From assembly GCF_902726655.1 (NCBI RefSeq), contig NZ_CACVAN010000001.1, positions 3,782,001 through 3,846,000 of the forward strand: DNA of 64,000 nt. Reading direction: 5' to 3'. Position numbers and translations under genes: made by a program. A model generated the notes under the pieces. It worked only from the letters and a program-made list of their open reading frames with translations. It did not search any database and was not told the origin of the DNA. Below, in pieces: positions 37,186-44,757 of this stretch (its first letter is position 1; every line of letters starts with the position of its first letter). Origin of the DNA: Virgibacillus ihumii. Lineage in GTDB: Bacteria > Bacillota > Bacilli > Bacillales > Amphibacillaceae.

Positions 37186-37253
37186 TTCACTTTAGCCTTT
37201 TTACATCAAGTTTCGGGGCTTATTTTTTATGTCCGAAAATTGAGTATCTTATT

Positions 37254-38417
37254 TTAACCATCTTTGGTTTCGTTGCTTTCTTCATCTTGCTGACCCCGAT
37301 AGTATTTGGAACGTTGGCTTTGTCGGTATCCATACATAATGTTTCGTACCATTTCTTCGTTTTCAAGGCCGACACCAATTGATCCCGCAAAGGTAGCTAT
37401 GGAAGTGGCCAACCAGGCCAATTTTGTATAATTCCAGAAGCTAACAGGTTCGCTTAAACCACCTAATGATTGAAATAAATCCGGCGGAACAAACAAAAGG
37501 ACTGTCAGCAGGAATAATACAAAAAGCGTAATATAGTAACATAATACTGCTACTGTTAAAGTAGCTACTGTTGTTCGGTTATATAATTTTCTGATAGCTT
37601 TATCATTATTTATAGCTGGCTTTTCCCACAGATTATGCGAGACGATAATCCATACCACGATACTGAAGATTGCACCAACCATTAAGCCCAAAAAGCGAAA
37701 AAGTTCAAATGCTCCACTTAACTTCCATAAAGTAGGGAAAATAAGGCCATAAGCCCCTGTAGCAAAAGCCACTGCAACGACAGGCTTAAATGATGGAATA
37801 ATGCCCCACGGGCGATTTGCATAGGTCATTCCCGCTAAAACACGCAGTTTAGCCTGAAAACGTGGGCGAATAACAAGATGCAGATCCATTTTTTTACCCA
37901 TAGGGGTTGAATGTTCACGACGAATCAGTGAAAACAAAAATTGTCTGGATACAGCGCCTTTTTCACGATCGGACATGCCTTCTTTTGTGGTAGCAGCAGT
38001 TTTTTTCATATTATTATTCGATTGATGGCTGTGTAACTCTTTTACAACTTGTAGCAATACTTTCCTTATGCGTGCCGTTAAAGGAAAAGATCCAAATGCT
38101 GGAATCGATATTTGCCCTATTTGCCGATTATAATCACCATCTGCCACGACCAAATCCTTATCATCAAACAATGGGAGGTCTGTTAAACATATGGCAAAAT
38201 CCCAGTTTTTTTGCTTTTTTATAGACTCAGTTTCCTCCATCAGTTCTTGCGTGTCTTCAGCTGAGCCAATAAGAGGGTCTGTTGTAACTTCAACAGACCA
38301 TTTGACTTGATCTGAAACCTTTGCAGATAAGAATTCAGGTAATTTATTTTTGAAACTTTTAGCTAATTTTTCTGGCGTATCGGGACAAGGAATAAGTCCA
38401 ATAGTTAATCGTGACAA
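37254..38417 (-). CDS. Membrane protein of unknown function
   Basis: A 387-residue protein. The first 200 residues are soluble and start LTIGLIPCPDTPEKLAKSF; the rest has four hydrophobic segments, for example GAIFSIVVWIIVSHNLW and LFVLFLLTVLLFVPPDLF. A conserved-looking MTYANRPWGIIPSFKP precedes the first segment. Relatives occur widely in Firmicutes without known function. The start is a TTG at 38417 after GGAGGTGAGG. It is convergent with the DUF3231 gene. Confidence 0.75.
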   Translation of the reverse strand: MSRLTIGLIPCPDTPEKLAKSFKNKLPEFLSAKVSDQVKWSVEVTTDPLIGSAEDTQELMEETESIKKQKNWDFAICLTDLPLFDDKDLVVADGDYNRQIGQISIPAFGSFPLTARIRKVLLQVVKELHSHQSNNNMKKTAATTKEGMSDREKGAVSRQFLFSLIRREHSTPMGKKMDLHLVIRPRFQAKLRVLAGMTYANRPWGIIPSFKPVVAVAFATGAYGLIFPTLWKLSGAFELFRFLGLMVGAIFSIVVWIIVSHNLWEKPAINNDKAIRKLYNRTTVATLTVAVLCYYITLFVLFLLTVLLFVPPDLFQSLGGLSEPVSFWNYTKLAWLATSIATFAGSIGVGLENEEMVRNIMYGYRQSQRSKYYRGQQDEESNETKDG

Positions 38418-38576
38418 TTACCTCACCTCCAATAAATATAAGAATTGGTTCATTTTATTTACCCGATTTTTTTTGAATAAACACATAGTGAAAATTTACA
38501 ATTCATTAACTCTCTGGTCTGAAAAGTAAAAAGATATAAAAAATTATTTAATAAAAATGTAACTCCAATAATTATG

Positions 38577-38605
38577 TTTATAAATATATTAAAATGTGGT
38601 ATATA
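38577..38605 (+). promoter_or_regulatory. Promoter of the second hsp20 unit
   Basis: TTTATA, 17 bases, TATATA, embedded in AAAATGTGGTATATAAAAAA, almost the same as the first hsp20 promoter. Confidence 0.8.
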
Positions 38606-38616
38606 AAAAATAGAAC

Positions 38617-38643
38617 TTAGCACTCGGATGGTTCTAGTGCTAA
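38617..38643. promoter_or_regulatory. CIRCE operator of the second hsp20 unit
   Basis: TTAGCACTC-N9-TAGTGCTAA differs from the consensus CIRCE at one base. Confidence 0.9.
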
Positions 38644-38678
38644 GTCAGAGAAAATATGAAGAAAGGAGTTGATTTATT

Positions 38679-38765
38679 CTGATTAAATTTATTCCTTTTA
38701 GTATGATGGAAGACTTTTCAAACGGATTTTGGTTGAGGGGAAGGGTGCCCTTGGACAGGGCTTAG
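38679..38765 (+). pseudogene. Decayed Hsp20 N-terminal-arm mini-ORF
   Basis: After AAAGGAGTTGA the frame reads IKFIPFSMMEDFSNGF and stops 28 codons on. It resembles a shortened version of the Hsp20 arm (xLIPFN, MIDDFF). The first codon is CTG or ATT rather than ATG, so it may no longer be translated. Its place between CIRCE and hsp20 mirrors the mini-ORF at 35177. Confidence 0.5.
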
Positions 38766-38871
38766 CAAGCATTTTAATTGAAAGTTTATCTCTTTTTGTA
38801 ATATGAAATTCACCTCTGTTAGTATTGAAATGAAGTGCTAATGTCAATATTTATTTGAAAAGGAGTGAGTC

Positions 38872-39348
38872 ATGATGTCAAGTTTAATACCTTTCAATAG
38901 AAAAAATCGAAATGTATCAAATGTGACACCAACAAACCCTTTTAACATGATTGACGACTTTTTTGATGATGCTTTTAAAGATTTTTCATTGGCCAGAAGA
39001 AACCTTGTTACAGATCCGTTCAAGGTAGATATTCAGGAAACAGATAATGAATATTTAGTAGATGCTGAACTTCCAGGGATAAAGAAAAATGATATTGATG
39101 TCACGTTAAATGATGAAGGTCGTTTAACTATCTCGGTGAACCGGGAAGAAAATGTTGATACGAAAGATGAAGATAACAACTATATTCATCAAGAGAGACG
39201 TTACGATTCAATGCAGCGTTCACTCTTTTTGGCAAATGCCAAGACCGATGATGTAAAGGCGAAGCTAGAAGATGGATTGCTGAGAATCAGTGTGGGTAAA
39301 GATGAACAAGCAGTGAAGGATAATTCACGTAAAATTGAAATTGAATAA
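38872..39348 (+). CDS. Small heat shock protein Hsp20 (second copy)
   Basis: A 158-residue Hsp20 with the alpha-crystallin domain (DPFKVDIQETDNEYLVDAEL through DGLLRISVGKDEQ) and the C-terminal anchor KIEIE. It is very similar to the protein at 35377, pointing to duplication of the whole promoter-arm-hsp20 unit. AAAAGGAGTGAG precedes tandem ATG codons at 38872 and 38875. A half-site AGTGCTAA near 38835 looks like a CIRCE remnant. Confidence 0.92.
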   Translation: MMSSLIPFNRKNRNVSNVTPTNPFNMIDDFFDDAFKDFSLARRNLVTDPFKVDIQETDNEYLVDAELPGIKKNDIDVTLNDEGRLTISVNREENVDTKDEDNNYIHQERRYDSMQRSLFLANAKTDDVKAKLEDGLLRISVGKDEQAVKDNSRKIEIE

Positions 39349-39356
39349 AGTTGTAC

Positions 39357-39396
39357 AAGAAAAGCCTCACGGTCAATTTCGCGAGGCTTTTCTTTG
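39357..39396. terminator. Terminator after second hsp20
   Basis: AAGAAAAGCCTC pairs with GAGGCTTTTCTT. It lies between convergent genes and could serve both. Confidence 0.85.
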
Positions 39397-39425
39397 GTTA
39401 TTATTAGTTTTAGACTATTTACCGA

Positions 39426-39833
39426 TTAACACATCAATTGAAAAAAATTTTGATTTCGATTATTTGGGAGAATGTCATATTTGTGACCATATTGTTTGAT
39501 TATTTCATGAATCATTTTGTAACCAATTTCGTCACTTCTATAGGAAGGATTAACTGAAACGTGTTGGATAATCACGTTTACGTCACTTTTAATTTTAAAA
39601 CCAATTGCTCCAATAATATTATTTGACTGTTTCCAAAGATAAAGATGCCAATTAGGATTATTCTCATATTGGTCAACAATTTCTTGTAATAATTTGATAT
39701 CTCTTTTATTCAACGTGAATGAAAGAAGACCCATCGCAATTTTTCTGTAGCATTTTTTATAACGAATTAACATACAGTTTGAACTCTCCCTAACAGGTGA
39801 CGGATTTGTTCTATCAAGAACCATTGCAACCAT
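39426..39833 (-). CDS. ribT: RibT-like GNAT acetyltransferase
   Basis: A 135-residue protein whose last 115 residues match RibT of the riboflavin operon: MLIRYKKCYRKIAMGLLSF, HLYLWKQSNNIIGAIGFKI, and a QHVSVNPSYRSDEIGYKM acetyl-CoA loop. The usual RibT loop is R-x-Q-G-I-G; here it is R-S-D-E-I-G, so cofactor binding may be weakened. The start at 39833 has AAAGGAGTGATTTGG upstream and adds about 20 residues to RibT. An internal ATG at 39773 with AGGGAG matches the usual RibT start. It sits alone, without rib genes, under a CIRCE-like operator. Confidence 0.72.
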   Translation of the reverse strand: MVAMVLDRTNPSPVRESSNCMLIRYKKCYRKIAMGLLSFTLNKRDIKLLQEIVDQYENNPNWHLYLWKQSNNIIGAIGFKIKSDVNVIIQHVSVNPSYRSDEIGYKMIHEIIKQYGHKYDILPNNRNQNFFQLMC

Positions 39834-39859
39834 CCAAATCACTCCTTTAAAGAAAGTTT

Positions 39860-39886
39860 TTGGCACTCAAAAGAGGTGAATGCTAA
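39860..39886. promoter_or_regulatory. CIRCE-like operator of the ribT-like gene
   Basis: TTGGCACTC-N9-GAATGCTAA matches CIRCE at 16 of 18 arm positions, upstream of the minus-strand ribT-like gene. Confidence 0.7.
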
Positions 39887-39894
39887 TTATTTTT

Positions 39895-39923
39895 TATATA
39901 TCACATTTTAATCATTTTGTAAA
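39895..39923 (-). promoter_or_regulatory. Promoter of the ribT-like gene
   Basis: On the minus strand TTTACA, 17 bases, TATATA, with AAAATGTGATATATAAAAAA shared with the two hsp20 promoters. Confidence 0.78.
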
Positions 39924-39984
39924 TTAATTTACATTTAAAAAACTATATATTTTTATTTATGATAAAATGGGAGTGACTGTGCCA

Positions 39985-40051
39985 CAATCGGGCGCACTTC
40001 CGGAATAAAGGGCTGCTGTCTAAATTGCCATTGTAGGACCATTATGTAGAA
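39985..40051. repeat. Dispersed intergenic repeat, second form (copy 4)
   Basis: CAATCGGGCGCACTTCCGGA begins the copy, and GCCATTGTAGGACCATTATG closes it. It is the nearest relative of copy 34986-35052. Confidence 0.75.
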
Positions 40052-40076
40052 TAAAATACTTTATTGAGAGGGTCTT

Positions 40077-40301
40077 GTGAATATTAGTGATTCTATTCCT
40101 GCTAATGAGCATAAAAGATTAAAGAGTAAATTACTGATTCGTACTTTTGTTTCTATTCCAATAACTATAAGTTTCACAGTTTATTTATATAGTAGGGATT
40201 CTGCCGGCAGAATCCCTGCTGTCAGAATATTCATAACCCCATTTCCCTTCCCGTATATATTTTACTCATACAAGCTATGGCTAAGAAAATATTTCAAATG
40301 A
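40077..40301 (+). CDS. Small membrane protein, hypothetical
   Basis: A 74-residue ORF with a GTG start after GAGAGGG. It has a hydrophobic segment (SIPITISFTVYLYS), a second weaker one (FPYIFYSYKLWL) and a basic tail. No family recognised; it may be a degenerate gene in this repeat-rich zone. Confidence 0.4.
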   Translation: MNISDSIPANEHKRLKSKLLIRTFVSIPITISFTVYLYSRDSAGRIPAVRIFITPFPFPYIFYSYKLWLRKYFK

Positions 40302-40754
40302 GCAGCTGATAATAATATATTTGATGGTATCATAAGTCATTAAAACGTGCGTCCTTGCAGGGGGCTAAAATCAAAACCTTGGGCGTTGCCCAAACCCACT
40401 GGGGAATGAATCCCCAGACCCCCATATGTCTGTAACGGTTTGAAAACCTAGGTTTCAAAACTTCCCCATCCTCTTGGCATTGTCAAAAAATGAATTTTCG
40501 ACAATGCCAAGAGGATGCCGCTATCACTTCAAAGCATAATACGGGGCATTTCTAGTGTTTATGGAGAGGCTGCCCCTTATTTGCAACCCATTTCGTTCCT
40601 TTAACGTATTGTCATTATGTTAATACAACTGATGACAATATTCGCCTAAACAATTCAAATATTTTGATTACCCTGCAAAACATGTTATTTTGGTCATGAG
40701 GGAGGATTGGTAACTTAATGAACTTATTCAAAAAAATGGAAAGGGGTGTTTGTT
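40302..40754. other. Gene-free region with hairpin cluster
   Basis: 453 bases without a coding frame of note. The middle is locally more GC-rich and contains four consecutive inverted repeats (40379-40517). The leader of the secreted protein at 40755 follows. Confidence 0.7.
40379..40517. repeat. Cluster of four tandem DNA hairpins
   Basis: TTGGGC/GCCCAA (40379-40393), CTGGGG/CCCCAG (40399-40417), GTTTGAAA/TTTCAAAAC (40438-40461) and an 18-bp perfect stem at 40467-40484 with 40500-40517. The loop of the last can extend the stem further through AAAA/TTTT. None has a proper T run. Confidence 0.8.
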
Positions 40755-41510
40755 TTGAAAAAATTATTTTTATCCTTGATCGTGTTAATTGCCATGGCTT
40801 TTATTTTCCCTATTGCTTCTTCAGCAAGTACAGACCAGCCCAAAAATCCTGCTGAAAGTTTAGTGAAAGAATATAAGAATAATAATTCAGCCGATCGTTT
40901 ATTTAATAAGGCCTTAGAAAACGATATTAATAAGGTGCTACCAAATAATGAGGCTAGGGAAAAACAAGGATATAACAAAGTTTCAAGCATTGAAAAAGTT
41001 GGTAGTTATGTAGATTCAGAAGGAAGAAAAAGAGAAGTTGTAGCAGCGTCTACTTTTTATTTAGAAGATAATGCAGTAAACAATAGATTGATTGCTGCTA
41101 GCTATGATGCATCTGAATATGAGTCGAGTCTAGACGACACTTTAGGAATTACAGCTTATTCTACCGTTTACTATAATCATGTGTCTGATAGTAGAGGTTC
41201 TCAGCATGAAGACATTGTTTCCGTAAGTGGAGGATGGAACATAAGCGATAACAGGGTTTCTCTATCAGACATGTCTGTAACGATAGGTCAAAATGGATGG
41301 TCATCTTTTTCAGGTGGTACAATATCGGGACAAAAAGTTAACCACTATCCTAATGGGCTAACATGGTCTTATAATGCCCCTTCAAGTTGGGACCCTGTGG
41401 TTGTTAATGGTGGGGGTCAATATACTAGTGGGGTAGTAGGAGTAACCTCTTATACTAAATATCATAGAGGATCTACTACCTGGGATCAATCATTTACAAA
41501 TAATCTTTAA
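40755..41510 (+). CDS. Secreted protein of unknown function
   Basis: A 251-residue protein with an N-terminal signal peptide (KKLFLSLIVLIAMAFIFPI, likely cut after SSA). The mature part has a charged helical N-half and a C-half rich in Gly, Ser, Tyr and Trp (VSVSGGWNISDNRVSLSDMS), suggesting a beta-rich extracellular domain. No cysteines occur in the mature part. The start is probably TTG at 40755 after AAAAGGGGTG. No family recognised. A secreted lipoprotein and the DUF2712 cassette lie nearby. Confidence 0.72.
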   Translation: MKKLFLSLIVLIAMAFIFPIASSASTDQPKNPAESLVKEYKNNNSADRLFNKALENDINKVLPNNEAREKQGYNKVSSIEKVGSYVDSEGRKREVVAASTFYLEDNAVNNRLIAASYDASEYESSLDDTLGITAYSTVYYNHVSDSRGSQHEDIVSVSGGWNISDNRVSLSDMSVTIGQNGWSSFSGGTISGQKVNHYPNGLTWSYNAPSSWDPVVVNGGGQYTSGVVGVTSYTKYHRGSTTWDQSFTNNL

Positions 41511-41550
41511 TGGTATATAAATCCTCTCTCAAACAAAATTAGAACCGTAA

Positions 41551-41597
41551 AAAAATCCACCCTTAGTTTCTCTGATTAGAAGTTAGGGTAGATTTAT
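41551..41597. terminator. Bidirectional terminator
   Basis: AAATCCACCCTTAG pairs with TTAGGGTAGATTT with small mismatches between two convergent genes. Confidence 0.7.
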
Positions 41598-41636
41598 TAA
41601 ATTTAGAAAGAAGATAATCAAAAGTAAAGTATTATC

Positions 41637-42014
41637 TCATGGGGTCAAAGTTATCTCCTCAGATTTTTCTCCCCATTTAATTTCAAATTTTATTTCTTCT
41701 GCATTTGATTGAGCGCATCCTTCGCACATACTGCCATTTCCTTTAATTAGCCCATCTCCATTTAAAGTATCTTCACCCTTTGTACTTCCAGTAACATAAT
41801 CGAAGGTATAGTTAATACTTTTTTTAGGTAACAGATCGTCTCCTTTATAAGAGATACTAAATGAAGTTTCTTGTTTACTCTCACCTGATTGATTTATTTC
41901 ATATCTGACCTGCCAATTGTTGCTTTCCCCCGTATACACCTTATAATTTTGATTATTATCGCAAGCTACTAGTGGAAAGACAATTATTAAAAATAAAAGC
42001 AAGGTTTTCGGCAA
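41637..42014 (-). CDS. Putative lipoprotein
   Basis: A 125-residue protein with a hydrophobic leader and lipobox LVAC followed by DNNQN, so it should be lipid-anchored outside the membrane. The mature part is beta-rich with a C-x2-C (MCEGCAQ). The start is probably TTG at 42014, 6 bases after TTAGGAGAG; an ATG at 42041 overlaps that site from upstream. No family recognised. Confidence 0.68.
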   Translation of the reverse strand: MPKTLLLFLIIVFPLVACDNNQNYKVYTGESNNWQVRYEINQSGESKQETSFSISYKGDDLLPKKSINYTFDYVTGSTKGEDTLNGDGLIKGNGSMCEGCAQSNAEEIKFEIKWGEKSEEITLTP

Positions 42015-42467
42015 TGTAATCTCTCCTAAAAAATATTTCATAGCATATACATATTTACATTATTTATTTTTTTTAAAGTGTAAAATAAGCTGTATTCTAT
42101 TGTTATCATAACATATAGCACCTAATAAGATAAAACTATCGCTATTAGGAAAAAGTCTTTTAGGTCAAAAAATGATGTTTTTGAATTCTGATTTTGTTGA
42201 GAACACACAGTTTGCAGATAAAATTATACATCTTCATGGTAATGATGATACTTTAACTTTATGGATTAAAATATGCGCAAACTGGCGCTTATTAAGAATA
42301 AGTTTAACATCCGCCCATTATGATGTAGATTATTAAAACGCTTCAGTAAAGCCTTTATGATAGAAAACTAGTTGTATGAGCACTTGAACACTTGAAAAGA
42401 TACCGGAAAATCGTCTAATTATATTAGTGTGTTTTTAATAATAAAAGAATCTATAATTTACAATATA

Positions 42468-42495
42468 TTGACAAATATTAAATTTTAATTACAAT
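42468..42495 (+). promoter_or_regulatory. Promoter of the DUF2712 cassette
   Basis: TTGACA, 16 bases, TACAAT, a strong vegetative-type promoter 43 bases before the start codon. Confidence 0.78.
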
Positions 42496-42500
42496 AGAGT

Positions 42501-42514
42501 TGTAGGCGCTTACA
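42501..42514. promoter_or_regulatory. cre-like (CcpA) operator
   Basis: TGTAGGCGCTTACA matches the cre consensus TGWNANCGNTNWCA at all but one fixed position and is one base from the palindrome TGTAAGCGCTTACA. It sits just after the -10 element, where it would repress. Confidence 0.6.
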
Positions 42515-42537
42515 ATAACTTACAAAGGAGGTTCAGG

Positions 42538-42969
42538 ATGAAGATCGCTAAAAAACTGTACATTGTAGTTTTATCTGCAGCAATGGTGTTATCGGTTGGA
42601 AGCTTAACAGTATATGCAAATAATTATACCGATACAGCTTTTGATTTTACATTTCCACCTCAGTCATATGATTCACAATATACTAATGCTCGAACCAAAA
42701 CAGATAGCACCTCATCTTACATGAAACTACAAAATTTGAGTCATTCCAATGCAGCTTTTTATGCTGAAGTTGTACATTCCGATTACTCAAGTTTTTCAAA
42801 AACGTGGGTATACAAGTTTGATAGTGGGGATTTACATCGCGGTAGATACTTATTAAATTATGCATTTGAGGATTATGGGTATACTAAGGTTCGGATTGAA
42901 GCCGACAGAGCTGTCAGCCCAAATATAGGTTTTACGGCTGATGGTGTTTGGAGTCCGGATTCTATTTAA
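42538..42969 (+). CDS. Secreted DUF2712-type protein, possible bacteriocin-like effector
   Basis: A 143-residue precursor with a signal peptide (KKLYIVVLSAAMVLSVGSL, likely cut after VYA). The mature part of about 115 residues begins NNYTDTAFDFTF and contains YTNARTKTDSTSSYMKLQNL; it ends with GFTADGVWSPDSI. It has no cysteines. The pattern fits DUF2712 proteins; the W-S-P-D-S end and beta-rich composition also recall lactococcin-972-like bacteriocins, which are likewise next to multi-subunit ABC systems. AAAGGAGG precedes the ATG. A bacteriocin role is inference. Confidence 0.75.
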   Translation: MKIAKKLYIVVLSAAMVLSVGSLTVYANNYTDTAFDFTFPPQSYDSQYTNARTKTDSTSSYMKLQNLSHSNAAFYAEVVHSDYSSFSKTWVYKFDSGDLHRGRYLLNYAFEDYGYTKVRIEADRAVSPNIGFTADGVWSPDSI

Positions 42970-42974
42970 CTTGT

Positions 42975-43004
42975 CTGCGGATAGTATGGCCATACTATCC
43001 GCAG
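42975..43004. terminator. Perfect 30-nt palindrome after the DUF2712 gene
   Basis: The half CTGCGGATAGTATGG is followed directly by its exact reverse complement. In RNA it forms a long stem with a tetraloop-size turn. There is no T run, so it may be a partial terminator or 3'-end stabiliser that keeps peptide mRNA above exporter mRNA. Confidence 0.6.
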
Positions 43005-43047
43005 TTCAATAAGAAGCTATTATAATTTTTTGGATGGTGTTTTTGGA

Positions 43048-43956
43048 ATGAGGAAAATTCTCCCCATCGTGGTGATAACATTACTTGTTTTAGCGTTGGT
43101 AGGTATTAAATATTACCCCCATATAACCCAATTATTTACGGATGATAAAAGTAATGATTCCATTTCATTGAGTAAGAGTGATCATTCTGCAAGTAGTACT
43201 AACAAAAAACATGAAAATCCTTTTTTAAGTGATACATATCCATTCGGAAGTGAAGATGCTGAAAAATTTGCCAAGGAGCATCCAAAGAAGTTCAGCATTG
43301 TGAAAAAAATGCATTATGCTTGGGATAATTTAAAGAATGTACAGGGTGAATTTGAATGGGGGTACAGTGGGGGAGAAACATTTCACGTATCCTTCTATTT
43401 GGATCTAATGGAAGGGAAAAACCGTGTAACCTTAAAAAGAAAAAGAGGAAATAAGATTATGGAAATAACTAATCTTCTTTTCAAAGATGGAATTGCCATT
43501 CGTCAAAGACCTGAGAAAAATATTTACACAAAACAAAACACAAATGATGATAAAGGGAACTATTACCATTATTTACAATGGTCCAATACAACGGTTACAA
43601 GTAGTCAATGGTCCAAGTTTATTTATGATAATTATCTCGATTGGAGTTATCATGTCGCTGAGGAAAACGGCATGCAAGTATATAAGATTAAAGGAACCAT
43701 TTCAAAAAGTACGTCAGAAGCGGCGGCCGGGCCTTTCGAAATGACAGTTGCCAAGAATACTGGTGTGCTTCTGGATTTAAAAACGTATGGAAATGATAAT
43801 CAGATCGACCTCTTTGTAAGAACAAAGAATCTTAAAATTAATGAAGGTATTAAAAATGAAACAGAAGTATTTCAGCTGGATGTTTCAGATGATAAGAAAG
43901 TCTCCAACAAAACATTTAATTTAAGTTCAGTTGGCGCCGAAGCTGAGAAAAAGTAG
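43048..43956 (+). CDS. Membrane-anchored extracellular protein of the DUF2712 cassette
   Basis: A 302-residue protein with one N-terminal hydrophobic segment (LPIVVITLLVLALVGI) and no lipobox. The rest lies outside. Residues 95-290 resemble a LolA/LppX-like half-barrel: GEFEWGYSGGETFHVSFYLD, LLFKDGIAIRQRP and VYKIKGTIS are alternating strands. This is a fold guess. It is the first gene after the palindrome and is joined to the next by a near overlap. A role in receiving or shielding the secreted peptide is possible. Confidence 0.65.
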   Translation: MRKILPIVVITLLVLALVGIKYYPHITQLFTDDKSNDSISLSKSDHSASSTNKKHENPFLSDTYPFGSEDAEKFAKEHPKKFSIVKKMHYAWDNLKNVQGEFEWGYSGGETFHVSFYLDLMEGKNRVTLKRKRGNKIMEITNLLFKDGIAIRQRPEKNIYTKQNTNDDKGNYYHYLQWSNTTVTSSQWSKFIYDNYLDWSYHVAEENGMQVYKIKGTISKSTSEAAAGPFEMTVAKNTGVLLDLKTYGNDNQIDLFVRTKNLKINEGIKNETEVFQLDVSDDKKVSNKTFNLSSVGAEAEKK

Positions 43957-43967
43957 TGGGGAATAAT

Positions 43968-44747
43968 ATGCTTGAACACAAATATTGCACCAAGAAAATG
44001 ATGTTTTTCAGTATTGGTTATATCCTTGTCATTGCGATACTTAGTACTGTCTATGCTGCTAACGGGTTCAGCAATTCGTTGTTTGATTACATTGTCAATC
44101 TCAGATCAGGGGGAAGTATGAATGTAATTACGTTTTATGTTGGAGTATTGCCAACACTTGCCATCCTGCTTCCAATTTTAATTGATAGGATGGAAAATGA
44201 CTTTGTTATTACCAGAATAAAAGAAAAGAATAAATTATTGAATCAGCATATAATTTTTGCAGCCATAATTAGTGTTATTATAATTGTTTTATTGGCAATG
44301 ACCGGTATAATAGGTTCATTTGTGGCAGTTGGACATATCCAGAATTTGTGGCCGACTGAGCAGGGAATGGTCTATCTTATTTTGGAAAATAAAATGCACT
44401 TTCCCCTCTATATAAATCATGTGACAAGCGTGAAAGTTTGGAGCTATTTGCTGACTTCGAGATTTTTAGTAATCGTTATAATTGCCTTCATCATCATTTT
44501 TTTAAAAACAATATTACGTAATAATATGTATATATTCTTTGTTACGCAGATGTTCTTTTGGATTGATAGTTTTCTTCCTAAAGGATTTAGTCTTTTTACA
44601 GGGAAAATACGAACAGGTTTGGATACTTGGTTATCACTCCAGGAACAGTTATTTAATTTTGTTTATCTCATTTTAGTAATTGTCATTCTTTATTTAGTTT
44701 GCAGACGCTTATATAAAACAAAGGAATTCTATCACAAAATAAATTAG
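43968..44747 (+). CDS. ABC-2-like membrane protein 1
   Basis: A 259-residue membrane protein with six or seven hydrophobic segments (FSIGYILVIAILSTVYAANG, FIIFLKTILRNN). It has the length and layout of ABC-2 type permeases but no specific signature. The start at 43968 follows GTGGGG; a GTG at 43956 overlaps that site. It is in the cassette operon, 10 bases before the next permease. Confidence 0.7.
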   Translation: MLEHKYCTKKMMFFSIGYILVIAILSTVYAANGFSNSLFDYIVNLRSGGSMNVITFYVGVLPTLAILLPILIDRMENDFVITRIKEKNKLLNQHIIFAAIISVIIIVLLAMTGIIGSFVAVGHIQNLWPTEQGMVYLILENKMHFPLYINHVTSVKVWSYLLTSRFLVIVIIAFIIIFLKTILRNNMYIFFVTQMFFWIDSFLPKGFSLFTGKIRTGLDTWLSLQEQLFNFVYLILVIVILYLVCRRLYKTKEFYHKIN

Positions 44748-44757
44748 GTGAACTTTT

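Larger units (their letters stand above)
42042..42537. other. Gene-free region upstream of the DUF2712 cassette
   Basis: 496 bases. It holds a 54-codon open frame at 42172-42336 without a ribosome site (not called), a weak GGCGC-type repeat trace near 42283, and the cassette promoter and cre-like site. Confidence 0.6.

Noticed and set aside
38820..38842. Second CIRCE directly upstream of the hsp20 gene at 38872
   Set aside because: Only the right half-site AGTGCTAA is kept; the left half and the 9-base spacing are missing.
42172..42336. 54-codon open frame upstream of the DUF2712 cassette
   Set aside because: No ribosome site; its second half overlaps a trace of the dispersed repeat. It may be a remnant, but I cannot name it.
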